NCBI GenBank assembly: GCA_036936605.1
Contig: JAUPFV010000001.1
Location: forward strand, 165,254,643 to 165,318,642
Length of the DNA stretch: 64,000 bases
Direction: 5' to 3'
Source of the DNA: Limnanthes douglasii subsp. nivea
Lineage: Eukaryota > Streptophyta > Magnoliopsida > Brassicales > Limnanthaceae
The notes under the pieces were generated by a model. That model searched no databases and was not told where the DNA came from. It worked only from the letters and a program-made list of their open reading frames with translations. The position numbers and the translations under genes were made by a program. Positions 12,990-23,700 of the stretch are shown piece after piece; positions within the stretch are counted from its first letter, which is position 1; each line of letters opens with the position of its first letter.

Positions 12990-13290
12990 GATCGGCACCA
13001 GCGTCCCCATGCTGCAAGCGTTTCGGCCATAACAGCTGCTGCTGCTTTTGTGTTCTTTTCTTCAGTTGTTTTGGGAGCAAGGGGAGCAGCAGTGTCCGAA
13101 GGGAGGTTTCGGCCTATTTTGTTTGTAGCTTCTGCTGCTGAAATTGTACTAGTAGTAGGGAGAACAGGCAAACTTGGACATATTAACCTTGTCCTCCTAC
13201 CGTTTACTTGATCCATCTGACCTCGAACAACTTGCAACTGACTACGGATAAGTTCAAGCTCGGATTCGTGTTCCTCTAACTCTTCTGGGA
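12990..13290 (-). pseudogene. CID/ENTH-VHS-like protein fragment
   Basis: The minus frame reads EEHESELELIRSQLQVVRGQ, then MDQVN, and further on EEKNTKAAAAVMAETLAA. This resembles the coiled region and Lys/Ala segment of plant ENTH/VHS-family proteins with a CID domain (RPRD1-like). The assignment is from memory of family features, not from a search. The frame is interrupted downstream. Confidence 0.4.
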
Positions 13291-13358
13291 ACTGAAGTGT
13301 TCTTGGAATCTGATTACTCAGAATTGATTGAATCGATTGAACTGCTCATGACTCGATG

Positions 13359-13468
13359 CAGACGACGCTCGGCCAGGTTGCAGACGGCGCTCGGCCAGGT
13401 TGCAGACGGCGCTCGGCCAGGTTGCAGACGGCGCTCGGTCAGGTTGCAGACGGCGCTCGGTCAGATTC
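13359..13468. repeat. 22-bp tandem repeat, five units
   Basis: Five near-identical copies of GCAGACGGCGCTCGGCCAGG plus TT. The last two units share C-to-T (CGGTCAGG), indicating stepwise duplication. GC-rich within an AT-rich region. Confidence 0.9.
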
Positions 13469-13682
13469 CAACGCATGTGGCATGTCCGGGCTAATTATCG
13501 TGTAAGGCTCAAATATATTTCTGGAAGCTCAGCTAGAAGTTCAACAGCTGCTGCCAGCTCTTGGATGATTCCTGTGTGTTCTTATGGATCAAGTCATTGT
13601 CGACGAACTGAACCAAACTGTAGAAATCTGTATGCAATTGTGGGATCTGTGTCGTTGATTAGGTGGAGCAGCTTATGGACTA

Positions 13683-13970
13683 TTTATTCTTTGCAGAGCT
13701 GGAGATGGCAGTCGCACTGGCAGAGCTGGAGATATCAGTCGCACTGGCGGAGCGGGCGATGGCGCTAGCGCTAGAGACGGAGGGGCTGGAGATGGAGCTT
13801 GCACCGGAGATAGAGCTGAGACCAGCTGAGGAGATGGCTCTGCAGGCTTGAATTGTTGGTTAAATCTCGGTTCTCGATACACCACCCCTCGTTTCCGCAG
13901 CAGTGGCGGGTCGGCATTTGGATTCTCAGGTCGTGTCTTCTCACTTTCCTGTGCCGATGCATCACCAAAC
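13683..13970 (-). pseudogene. Pro/Ser/Ala-rich protein fragment
   Basis: The minus frame carries FGDASAQESEKTRPENPNAD, then LLRKRGVVYREPRFNQQFKP, followed by alternating Pro-Ser-Ala repeats. It is protein-like but unidentified, and ends at a stop near 13673. The Pro-rich tail is encoded by a short imperfect repeat (CCATCTCCAGCTCTGCCAGT). Confidence 0.4.
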
Positions 13971-13988
13971 GCCCTGCCTGGGATAAAG

Positions 13989-14087
13989 CTATCCCTTCTC
14001 GAAAGGGGCTGTAGAAAGTGTGGTAGGGTCTTCAAGTATTCTGTAGAGTATGGAGATAGCTTCTGCTGGTTTTGTAGCTTTTGAAGC
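13989..14087 (-). pseudogene. Proteasome RPN6-like N-terminal fragment
   Basis: Directly after a TTTTGCAG acceptor the frame reads EAISILYRILEDP within a 32-codon open stretch ending at TAG. This motif is characteristic of the N-terminus of the 26S proteasome lid subunit RPN6 (PSMD11). Only this piece of a roughly 420-residue protein is present, so it is a captured fragment. Confidence 0.55.
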
Positions 14088-14267
14088 CTGCAAAACCCAG
14101 TTTGATATAACAAGAAGAAATTTCGCTTTACTGTGCAGTTTTTAAAGTTGAATTTGTCTTCTCCTCCTGCTTTCTTTTGGAAGACATTGTCAAATCTCGA
14201 GTATACCCGTCAAGTAATAAAGACATTTGTTTTTATTTTGTTTGGGATCATTATCTCTAATCATATT

Positions 14268-14274
14268 TGAAAAA

Positions 14275-14306
<32 letters not shown>
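14268..14306. repeat. Poly(A)-rich tract
   Basis: About 39 bases of A interrupted by two single G bases, just upstream of a copia primer-binding-like site. It could be a slippage-expanded LTR tract or a retrocopy tail. Confidence 0.8.
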
Positions 14307-14307
<1 letters not shown>

Positions 14308-14334
14308 AATATTTTGTTTGTGCTTCTATTTCCT

Positions 14335-14736
14335 GAGAAAGTGGTATCAGAACTAGTGGTTGTGTACTTGTCTTCTATCAAATATGGAGGTGAATACAAG
14401 CAGAATGGTGACGATAGAATGGTGACGATGAATGGTTCAAATTATCATATATGGAGATCGAAGATAGAATATCCTTTTTATGTTAAAGGCTTTCATATAC
14501 CAGTGTTCGGTAATGAAAAACCTAAAAATAAGTCTGATGCAGAATGGATAATTATTCATCGACAGGTTTGTGGCTTTATTCGGCAATGGGTTGATGATAA
14601 TGTATTGAATCATGTTATATCAGTTATTAAACTAGTTAGTAAGATAAGATCAGATCGTTATTTTCTTTTCTATATAAAAGATCGTTTATATCGTATATTG
14701 ATGTTTGAAGATTAATCCACACTTGCTATTTATCTC

Positions 14737-14788
<52 letters not shown>

Positions 14789-14863
14789 ATATATTATATA
14801 TATATATATATTTTTATCTCATCTGTGTTTTATCTGTGGGACTTTTACCTACTCTCCTGTCGT
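14335..14863 (+). mobile_element. Copia remnant: PBS, gag start and LTR, unit B
   Basis: GTGGTATCAGAAC at 14341 resembles the Met-tRNA primer site. The gag N-terminus follows: MNGSNYHIWRSKIEYPFYVK from 14428 to about 14612. Sequence then jumps into LTR sequence matching 38990-39163. The LTR end at 14863 is followed by CTCCT, the same bases that form the 5-bp target duplication of the related element at 37756-39163, so B and C probably carry the same ancestral insertion with different internal deletions. Confidence 0.7.
14738..14812. repeat. (TA)n microsatellite
   Basis: About 75 bases of alternating TA with a few interruptions, inside the copia LTR. It is absent from the sister LTR at 38970-39163, so it expanded after duplication. 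Confidence 0.95.
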
Positions 14864-15251
14864 GCCCAAAGTGATTATACTCGGACTCAAGCTCTTTTCA
14901 GGTTGTCTGAACCAATAGGAAATGATGGACAGACTCGACATATGTACAGTAGGCATTCATACTCTTCATAATTTAGCTATAAAATTGTTGATGTAAATTA
15001 TTTCCCATTAAAGTCCGGTATCATTTATCGGGTAAGATATAAACATGAGGGAGGGTTCAAATTTATTTTATGTTTCCTTAGTCAACATAACGTAGCTAAT
15101 ATTCTCCAAATTAAGCAATTTTTCTTTGTTTGTTGCTAACAAAACCCTATTTTTCTTTCTTTGTTGCAAACAAAATTCGTTAAATTTTGGGAGAAACAAA
15201 TTTAAGGAAAATGCAGTTACTTCGACTGTTGGTATTCTGCATAAGAAGAAA

Positions 15252-15259
15252 CTATATAA
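15252..15259 (+). promoter_or_regulatory. TATA box of RALF-like gene B
   Basis: CTATATAAACC lies 45 bases upstream of the chosen ATG at 15304. Earlier in-frame ATGs lie at or above the TATA box and would fall outside the transcript. The box is conserved at 39560-39568. Confidence 0.7.
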
Positions 15260-15303
15260 ACCTCGAGAGAACTACATATATGAAACCACAATTACATCAA
15301 AAC

Positions 15304-15489
15304 ATGACTATCTTTAACATGAAATCTTTGCTTTTCGTTTTTGCCCTCGTCATTTCGGTTTTGGCTATGATGAACAGCCCTGTAGCAGCTGTCAACTATT
15401 CTAACCTGAAAGGCGCGTCGTCTTTTGAGAGAGAACAGGCCAATCCCTATACTCGCGGTTGCAGCAAGACCACCAGATGCCGTAGCTGA
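15304..15489 (+). CDS. Short RALF-like secreted peptide, copy B
   Basis: 61 residues. The N-terminus (MTIFNMKSLLFVFALV, then a small-residue stretch ending SPVAA) is a clear signal peptide. The predicted mature peptide is about 32 residues: VNYSNLKG near its start and QANPYTRGCSKTTRCRS at its end, matching the RALF C-terminal signature YxRGCSxxxRCR. Canonical RALFs have four Cys; only the last two remain here, and the YISY-like receptor motif is reduced to NYSNL. RALF peptides act in the apoplast through CrRLK1L kinases (FERONIA) and LLG/LRX partners; whether this short form signals is unknown. A TATA box precedes it. The sister copy at 39612 has a changed C-terminus. Confidence 0.7.
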   Translation: MTIFNMKSLLFVFALVISVLAMMNSPVAAVNYSNLKGASSFEREQANPYTRGCSKTTRCRS

Positions 15490-15693
15490 GGTCATACATC
15501 TATAAAACTACAGAATAAACAAAACCAAACTATAGCCTAATGGGTTTTATACCCTTGGTGTATCATCCTGTATATTGTTATTCCGAATCTGTCATAATGA
15601 AGAGATGATTGTTGTTTCATGTTAAATCATATTTTTCTGTCTAATATGCTCCATGTGAACCTTTAAGCTCTATGATCTAGTGGGCGGGTGCTG
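15490..15693. other. RALF B 3' flank
   Basis: Non-coding 3' region containing AATAAA-like and TATTGTT-rich sequence. It corresponds to 44451-44645 in unit C, where it was separated from its gene by the young Ty1/copia insertion. Confidence 0.6.
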
Positions 15694-16949
15694 TGTTGGA
15701 ATAAATGATTTGAGAGAGGAAAAATTGTTGTTGATGATAGTGTAGACACAAGAATAGAGAGAAAAGAAAGCAAGGTTTGAAGGAGAGACTAGAGCTGAAG
15801 CGGCAACGCGTGGCTTAAAGTGTTTTGGACCAAATTAGTAGTTCATGGGCCAACACGTACTCAATGGGCTATTAAAGGCCACGCACTCAATTATACACAA
15901 AGCTGATCAGAATAATCTAAAAGGGAATATTTGTACATAAGGTTTGTTAGTAAAAAGTATTACCAAAATAACAATAAAATAATCTATAACAAATGATGAT
16001 GTAAATAACAACATATTTACTTAAACTTACCTTGAATAACACAACACAGCCCTTTTCCGATTCTATGATTTTGGGTTGTGTATTCTTTTTGTTCACTAAC
16101 AAACAACCAGAGTCCACAAATCATCGCAATATTAGGTTGGATAAAACTAACTTTCTATTTTAGATAAGAATGATATTATCCATTATAAAAGGTAATAGAT
16201 TAAGTCGTAAGTCTGACTAAAAATATATACTAAGTGGGTAGATCTCCAAACCTTCTCTATGAATTTTAGAATAGGATGGAGTAATTATTTATTTTATAAA
16301 ACTCAGTAGTTAGTTTAAATATTGCTTCATCTACTTTTACTCCTAATACGAATGAAAATAGGAAGAAAAAATCTCAAAGAAACCAAAACAACTAATACTC
16401 AAAAGGTCACAGTAAAGGCTATAGAGGTAGACATAATTATTCTACTAACTACCGGAATAACTATATAGAGAAAAGTGGCTATAGGGAGGAAGATACTAAC
16501 CTAATAAGTTAACATGCCTCATTTGTGGCAAGTTTTGTCATGCTTGACAAATATGCTATTTTGAAGATGACCCTTCTGCTATGTGATCTCTACTTAATGA
16601 AAAACAAATCATAGTATTTATTTAATTATTCAAGACTAAGGGAGTGATGGGACCCGATATGCAAACTCAAAAGAAACACACCACATATATAGCAAACCAA
16701 GCTTGATGAGCTAGAGGAATAAATTTGCTGGGAAGTTCTTTGTTATATTTGGGAATGGACAGAAATGCATAATAAAAGAAACATGTAATTTTAAACTGCC
16801 TACACGTGAAAACTAGAAAATAACCTTACATCAGGGGCGGATCCAGGATTAGAATTCAGGGTGTGCCAAAAATATCATTGAACTAAAAAAAGTTTGAGTA
16901 ATATATAGTCAAAATAAATTAATATACTATTACAACTAAAAATGAAAAT

Positions 16950-17614
16950 CTATTTCTAGTCTAAACGTAATTGCATTCTTCTCTTACTCATGCCTTGAAA
17001 GCGCTTGATAATATCTCGATCATCGATTGTAGCAAACACTTCTTTCTCCACAAATGTCACTAAACTATCATTAAGCAATGGATTGGACATTCGGTTTCTC
17101 AACTCATTCTTCACATATTTCATACTAGAAAATACTCGCTCAACACTTGCGTGGCCACCGGTAATGACAAAACTAGCTTTAAAAGCTTGTACACAAATCC
17201 AAACGTTTTGTGCTTTTTTGTACGCACAAGAGTTCTACGTAGATCCGAGATACTCTTCAAATCGGAAAAATTATCGTCCATCTTCACACACTCAATATAA
17301 GTCTCAAGTTGGCTAGACAACTCTTTATCACTAACATCCACAAAGTCATTTGGGTATAATCTTGTCAACCTCACAAGTGAGTTAGTGTCAAAACCTTGAA
17401 ATGAAGAACAAGGATTCAAACATGCCACACAATTCAACAACTCAACATTTTTGGGTGTAAATCGATCATTCAACTTTTGCATTACACAATCTATGACATG
17501 TAAAAAACAATCATTCTTGAAATGATTGTGATTTGTCAAAAACGTAGCAAGTCTTTTGGATTTATTACCTTGCACATACCTTGACTCCATGTCGGGCACA
17601 TCAAAGGATTTCAC
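16950..17614 (-). pseudogene. hAT transposase C-terminal remnant
   Basis: The open part (17614-17120) reads MKSFDVPDMESRYVQGNKSK and continues through VELLNCVACLNPCSSFQGFD to KLLKLVLSLPVAT. After a frame break, the dimerisation region continues with VERVFSSMKYVKNELRNRMS. This is the hAT family dimerisation domain of the DUF4371/zinc-finger MYM-like subfamily. The catalytic N-terminal two thirds are missing. Confidence 0.8.
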
Positions 17615-17624
17615 TGCTTCAATG

Positions 17625-17880
17625 CTGCGTTTTTATGTTTGTAAGAGAAAATAGGTGATTTTGATTGAGGAGGAGAGGGTAGAGGAAACTGCTGCGTTTG
17701 AGGAGAGAGAAAGAGAGAAGCGGATTTCCACTACTTCAGTGCTGCGTTTTTTTATGTTTGTAAAAGAAAATATATGATTTTGATTGGAGAGGAGAGGGTA
17801 GAGGAGGCTGTTGCGTTTGAGGAGAGAGAAAGAGAGAAGCGACTGCGTTTTGAGGGAGATAGAGATAGGGGTTGATGTGT
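17625..17880. repeat. Imperfect tandem repeat inside hAT element
   Basis: Two copies about 115 bases apart of a purine-rich segment containing GAGGAGAGGGTAGAGGA, TGCGTTTGAGGAGAGAGAAA and GAGAAGCG. Non-coding. Confidence 0.75.
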
Positions 17881-18559
17881 TTTGGGAGAGAGACAAAAGA
17901 GGGCTGCTGTAGATTTAGGGTTTAGTTGGGGAAATAAGGAAGGAAAAGAAATATATAAATAAAAAGGAAAAAAAATTAAGAAAAAAAAGAACGAAGAAAA
18001 ATAAAAAAATAAAAGATTTTTTATATTTGTGTAGATTTAGGGTTTAGTTGGGTGGTCCAAGGTTTGAAATCTTGACCTCAATGTTAAAATCTGAACACTC
18101 TTACCACTGCACTAAACTTATTTTTAGAATTTAGGGTGGTCCATGGCATATATGGCCACCCCTTAGATCCGCCCCTGCCTTACATGTACGTAAGATTACC
18201 AAAAACCTAATATTTATATCTCAATTAACCTTACAAAATTTAGTTTATGTTGAGTTTTTATAGAAAATATTGTTCTGTGAAGTATTTTGGAAACAAAGAG
18301 AACGTTTCCAACAATGAGAGCTAGAACTGGCCTATATAGCATTCAAGGGTCAGCTAGTTTATAACAGTTGAGTCTAATAATTTTTAATTTAGAGCTGTCT
18401 TTAGGCCATAGACTTTTTTTACTTAACAAAGGGGTGGTATATGAGATTGGACCATCCCTCCCATCAATTCTTGCCTAAAATGTATAGTCATTATTAGGGG
18501 TGGCAAATGACAAATGGTTCTGGAACCGCGGTTCAAAGATGACAATCTGTTTATGAACT

Positions 18560-18735
18560 GGCGGTTTAACAGCGAAACTGGCCCATTAGGACTGCAAACT
18601 GGCAGGACCGCAAACCGCCAGGACCGCAAACCATTAGGACCGCCAGGACCGCATAAGGAGTAAACTGACAGGACCGCAAACTGGCAGGACCGCAACCCGC
18701 CAGGACCGCAACCCGGCAGGACTGCGAAACCACGG
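18560..18735. repeat. Left subterminal repeat block
   Basis: Repeated AGGACCGCAA and AACTGGCAGGACCGC units, a typical cluster of hAT transposase-binding sites. The same block recurs in direct orientation at about 21785-21905. Confidence 0.75.
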
Positions 18736-19209
18736 TTTATTTGTAAAAAACCGCGGTTTATTGGTAAATATTATAAATGTTTTATTTATTTTATAACCAA
18801 AATGTTATATTTAAAAAATACTCTGATATTGCATATTATTAATATAGAATTATTATTACATTTTCGTTAATATTAATTTGTTTTGGTTATTAATATTTTA
18901 AGTGTTGTAATTATTATATAGTCCAAAATTTTAAATATTACTTATGTTATTATCACATTTTGAATATTATTATTATGTTTTTAGATCTAATATTAGTAAT
19001 GTTGATTTTAATATTACAAACCAAAACTATATCTTATCATGTTAAAATATTACAAATTTTATGGTTATAGTTTTAATATTACATTTTGAATTTTATTACT
19101 ATGAGATTTTGAATTTTATTACTATGAGATTTTGAATTTTATTACATTTTTAATCTTACCAAAATCATATTTTATCATGCAAAAATATTACAAGTTATAT
19201 TTATTATTT

Positions 19210-19640
19210 TTAATATGAGATTTTGAATTTTATTATTGTGATTAGGTTTTAAATATTACAAGTGTTATTTATTATTTTTAAGTTATATTGTTATAATTTT
19301 AATATTACATTTTGAATTTTATTATTGTGATTTGGTTTTAAATATAACAAATGTTATTTATTATTTTTAAGTTATATTGTTATAATTTTAATATTACATT
19401 TTGAATTTTAATATTGTGATTAGGTTTTAAATATTACAAGTGCTATTTATTATTTTTAAGTTATATTTTTATAATTTTAATATTACATTTTGAATTTTAT
19501 TATTGTGATTTGGTTTTAAATATAACAAGTGTTATTTATTATTTTTAAGTTATATTGTTATAATTTTAATATTACATTTTGAATTGTATTATTGTGATTT
19601 GGTTTTAAATATAACAAATGTTATTTATTATTTTTTAAAC
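19210..19640. repeat. AT-rich tandem array, about 89-bp unit
   Basis: About five copies of a unit beginning ATTACATTTTGAATTTTATT and containing TTATTTATTATTTTTAAG. Almost pure A/T, non-coding. Confidence 0.8.
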
Positions 19641-19790
19641 CAAAATCATATTTTATCATGCTAAAATATTACAAGTTATATTAAAATATTTAATATTACA
19701 AATGCTAAAATATTTCAAGTCATATTAAAATATTTAATATTACAATTGCTAAAATATTACAAGTCATTAAAATATTTAATATTACAATTG

Positions 19791-20306
19791 CTAAAATACA
19801 TTTTTTAGTCTCTTGTCGCTAACCACTTTTTTAAGTCGCAAAACTTTCTCAACAGTAACTGCAATTTGTAATCGATCTCCCAAAACTTGTCCTCGAGTCT
19901 CATGATTAACCTTACTTAACGCAGCAGCAATCAAATCGACCATCTTCGTCTTCGTACTAAGACTTTGTTTAGGAACAACGGTCTTACTCTTAGTTATAGT
20001 TGGGTGTTTGACTCTTCGTGTCACCTTGTCGACCATTTTAGAAATAAAAGTTGGTTTGGCGGTCTTACTCAAAGTCGTATGTGTAGTACTAACAAGTTTG
20101 ACGCTTCGCCTCTCCTTATCGGAAATTTTCAAACTAAAATTTTGTTTGAGGGTCTTACTCATATTCGTAGGTTCAGTGGCACATTTGATGCGTCGTGTGA
20201 TCGGATCCCTCTCGGGTGGAGGAGACATCATAAAAGAAGAAAATTCTGAAAAATCAGTTTTCGGAGTTGCTTGTCCTAACATGTTGTTGAAGCCACAAAA
20301 CGGCAT
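19791..20306 (-). CDS. Unrecognised basic repeat protein in hAT element
   Basis: 171 residues from ATG at 20306 to the stop at 19791. I do not recognise the family. The middle shows three degenerate units of about 30 residues, each beginning R-R and containing a Thr/Ser/Lys-rich stretch: RRIKCATEPTNMSKTLKQNF, RRSVKLVSTTHTTLSKTAKP and RRVKHPTITKSKTVVPKQ. Lys and Arg are abundant, and there is no signal peptide or membrane segment, so nuclear or nucleic-acid binding is plausible but only inferred. The start follows a roughly 180-base leader below a TATA box at 20513-20520. The frame is uninterrupted in an otherwise decayed AT-rich element, which suggests recent origin or past selection. It may be a captured host gene or an accessory gene. 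Confidence 0.55.
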   Translation of the reverse strand: MPFCGFNNMLGQATPKTDFSEFSSFMMSPPPERDPITRRIKCATEPTNMSKTLKQNFSLKISDKERRSVKLVSTTHTTLSKTAKPTFISKMVDKVTRRVKHPTITKSKTVVPKQSLSTKTKMVDLIAAALSKVNHETRGQVLGDRLQIAVTVEKVLRLKKVVSDKRLKNVF

Positions 20307-20512
20307 TGGAAATTTGAAATAAGCACAAATAATAACTAATACAAACTAATAACAATTTTTTTTCGAAAAAAAAATCTAACTATTTCGAAAACAGAAGTAC
20401 GATATGTAAAATACAAAAGTTAAGCTTAATAAAAAATCTAGAACAAGTTGAGAGATTTAGAGAGTTTATAGTAGATTTAGAGCGTGTGTGAGGTTAGAGT
20501 TGGGGTCTCCTC

Positions 20513-20520
20513 TATTTATA
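20513..20520 (-). promoter_or_regulatory. TATA box for the 171-residue ORF
   Basis: On minus the sequence is TTATAAATAGAGGAGACC, a strong plant TATA context, about 210 bases upstream of the ATG at 20306. Confidence 0.6.
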
Positions 20521-20559
20521 AGGGAGAACCAAATTTTTTTTTTGAAAATTTCGAAAAAA

Positions 20560-20735
20560 AACATTTGTCCGGGGCATCCGGACGAAATGTCCGGATGCCC
20601 GAATGCGAAATTCGGACCATCCGGACGAAATGCGCAACGGCTAGTTTAATAAACTAGCCGTTGCGTTTGAACGTGCGGACCATCCGCACGTCTGACCGGA
20701 TGGTCCGCACGGTGACGTCATCCGTGACTGATTAT
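20560..20735. repeat. Palindrome block with TGACGTCA site
   Basis: A series of GC-rich inverted repeats: GCATCCGGACGAAATGTCCG, a 16-bp-arm perfect hairpin around 20632-20665 (arm CGCAACGGCTAGTTTA), and GTGCGGACCATCCGCAC. TGACGTCA at 20713-20720 is the bZIP/CRE-type palindrome. The block lies upstream of the TATA box at 20513. Confidence 0.75.
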
Positions 20736-23700
20736 TTTTTAAAAAAATATTTTTTTTATAAAAAAATTAATTTTTTTAAAAGTTATGCACTTTAAACTAT
20801 TTAAAAAAAAATCAAAACTCTATATATAGGATTGCGCACTAATATTTTAAAAAAAATTAAAAAAATTAATATAAATAGGAAATTCGAACTATTATTTAAA
20901 AAAAAAAAATCTATAAATAGATTTTTCGAACTATTAGTTTTTTAATAATTTTAGTACTTTTATGAAAAAATATATATTAAATTCTCTAGATTATTGAAAG
21001 AAATTTTATATTATTAACCCTTCATTTTTTCTAGTTTATTGAAAGAAATTTTATATTATTAACAAGTTAATTTGGACATTTGTCGGGATGCCCGGAGCCC
21101 CGTTATTTTCACATAATGGTACATAATAGATAGTTTATATTGTTGATGATGTTAATCTCCTAAATAAATATATTTAATTAATTATATTTAATTATGCAAT
21201 TGGAACATAATCCAAATTTATACAATATAATTCCTTTTTAGAACCAAATAACACATAGTTAATTGAAACACATTTGGTAATTTTGAATTTATTTCACAAC
21301 CAAATTACATGTGTTTATGCAATTGGAACATAATCCAAATTTATACAATTTTAAAAACTTTAAATTTATACTTCAAATATTGAATACTTCAAATATTAAA
21401 TTTATACTTCAAATGTTGTAATCGAAATACAAGTAGATGTACTTATTTTATTTAATATCTACATAATATTAAATAAAATATCTTAAATACATAAATATAA
21501 ATATATAATCAAACGTATCAAAATCAAATTACAATTATTTTTTTAGATTGTAATTGATTGATTATAAAATTTCGATTAAAATGATAACATATTTAAATTA
21601 AAATACATAAAATAACATAATTAACTCGTGTATATGGTACATATCTCAATTATTGAAATTAGATTCAATTAACACTTACAAATTAATTTTAAATAACATT
21701 ATAAAATATTCTGATAAACGGTTCTTAAATGGTTTGGCTGGTGGTTTGAAGTGATAAACGGTTCTTAAATGGTTTGTCTGGTGGTTTGAACTGACGGTTT
21801 AACTGCGAAACTGGCCCATTAGGACTGCAAACTGGCAGTACCGCAACCCGCCAGGACCGCATAAGGAGCAAACTGGCAGGACCGCAACCCGTCAGGACCA
21901 CAACCCGTTGTTCTGATTTAAACGGTTCCGATGATTCGCGGTTCACTGTTTGCCACCCCTAGTCATTATAATGTTCCCTTTGGTTGTAAGAAAAAAAATT
22001 AATTTTTTGACTCATGTTAATTGGGAAAGCCCGGTAATCTTTATTATTCTAATTTCCTCTCTCATATTACTAATGTACAAGATCTTATTTATACTAATCT
22101 ATGCCGACCTGCTCTCACTCAAACTAATTCTCGACCAACTATTATATCATATTTCTAAGAAATATTAGTAGGCTTACATGGATTTATCCATTAAAACATA
22201 AAAGTGATGCATTTGTAATTTTTATTTGGTTAAATGAGCTTCTGGAAACTTGTTTAACCTTGTTGGCTCAGTCTAAGTTTCCTTTTATATATTGGTACGA
22301 GGCTTTCTCTATTGCTACCCTTCTAACTTCCTACTTCTTTTTAAATCACCACACATCCTATAAAATATTTTACCACAGAAAACCAGCTTATTACTTTCTA
22401 AGATGTTTTGATTGTGCACGTTTCCCATAAATCTGACCATATAAAAACACAAGTTCAGTTTCATTCTTTAAAATATGTGTTCCTATGGTATTTAGCTACA
22501 TATAAGGGGTAACAATGTCTAACTTTTACTAAAAAAATGTTTATATGTAGCAATGTAATTTTTAATGAACATGAGTTTTTGTGTCATTCACACTTCCTAA
22601 ATACTAGAGAATCTGAATCTCTTATGTTGGTTTCATATCCATATCGGGTGTTAACTTGTCCAAGATTTATAGACACAAGTGGTCAGTCAAAGAAATACAT
22701 TTATGTTTTAGCTGACTATAATGAAAATGATAATTTATCAATTTATAGTCTTGCAAGTCTGCATAGCTAGCTATCCACCTCATATCATGTCCAACACAAA
22801 CACGCAAATAGTTAAGCTACAAGATATATCCATACTTTTTCTAACACACACACACACACACATACAGGTTCCTAAATAATCACTCAATAAACAACCACCA
22901 TACGAAACAAACACAATTATTTCCTAGCCAAGCACAGACCTCAACCCATACATAGTTACTTCTTAGACAATCAAAGACTCTTATAACTCTTAAGATACAT
23001 ATACATATTATCTTGTTTATTTAAACCCCATATAACACATATATAATGACTCACACATCACGGACAAACTCAACATTTAAACACTTTGATCCAAATTTTA
23101 CTTGATTAAACACACGACATATGCAAACTAAGGCCAAAGATTGAATATCAAAACTGAAATCCATATATTGGCCCGACTACCAATCATTGACCCTAACTAG
23201 TGTACCAATTAAATTCTCTTATATAATTTGTGACCTAAAATGAAAAATTACTATACAAACCTGATCCAAGGTCATGCAGTAAAATCAAACATGTACTGCC
23301 ACTCATTGGGTCTCTACTATGAACGTTGTTGGTTACAAATGGGTATATAAACTTAAGTATACATTAGATAGGTCAACACAAAGGTATACCGATCATTTGG
23401 TTGCTAAAAGGGTTCACTAATCTAATAGAGTAGATTTTGATGAGACTTTTAATCATGTTGGTAAGGCTTCAACTATTAGACTTATACTCAGTATTGTTGT
23501 ATTTAAAAATTGGGATGTCCACTAGTTGGACATTAACAATGCATTCTCAAATAATTTTTTACATGAGATTGCTTATAAGGCTCAAACTCAGAGGTTTGAA
23601 GATCCAATGAAGTTAAAGCATGCGTGTAGGCTCAATAAAGTAATATATGGCTTAAACAAGCTCCTCGAGCATGATTCTCTTTACTTAAGGACGTGCTCTT

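Larger units (their letters stand above)
12149..14087 (-). pseudogene. Mosaic of captured plant gene fragments
   Basis: A minus-strand stretch with several protein-like pieces, richer in GC than its surroundings, separated by intron-like sequence. In minus-strand order: an RPN6-like piece (14087-13989), a Pro/Ser-rich piece with FGDASAQESEK and KRGVVYREPRFNQQFKP (about 13970-13683), a piece ending ELAAAVELLAELPEIYLSLT (about 13590-13500), a 22-bp repeat array, a CID/ENTH-VHS-like piece (about 13290-12990), and a terminal exon (12263-12149). The pieces come from unrelated genes and keep splice borders, as expected of DNA-level capture by a Pack-MULE or Helitron. I see no clear TIRs or Helitron ends, so the carrier is unknown. 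Confidence 0.6.
16832..18177 (-). mobile_element. hAT element, deletion derivative
   Basis: Ends are CAGGGGCGGATCC and its inverse GGATCYGCCCCTG. A perfect 8-bp target duplication CCTTACAT flanks it (16824-16831 and 18178-18185). The empty site is intact in units A (near 7845) and C (near 55460). It holds only the 3' part of a hAT transposase on minus, so it is non-autonomous. Confidence 0.95.
18495..21961. mobile_element. hAT-type element carrying an unrelated 171-residue ORF
   Basis: Inverted ends TAGGGGTGGCAAA and TTTGCCACCCCTA with a perfect 8-bp duplication GTCATTAT (18487-18494 and 21962-21969). The unoccupied site is present in units A (near 8160) and C (near 55765). The subterminal regions carry GGACCGCAAACYGSCA-like repeats in direct orientation at both ends. 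No transposase is recognisable; the interior holds an AT-rich tandem array, a minus-strand ORF with its own promoter, and a block of GC-rich palindromes. Confidence 0.9.

Noticed and set aside
13297..13851. Arg/Ala-rich plus-strand open frames
   Set aside because: They are produced by the GC-rich 22-bp repeat and the reverse of the Pro-rich minus-strand frame.
12137..14160. A single real multi-exon host gene on minus
   Set aside because: The recognisable pieces belong to different gene families and frames are broken, so a captured mosaic fits better.
15187..15303. Longer RALF-like protein starting at 15187
   Set aside because: The extension spans the TATA box and puts the signal peptide in the middle of the protein.
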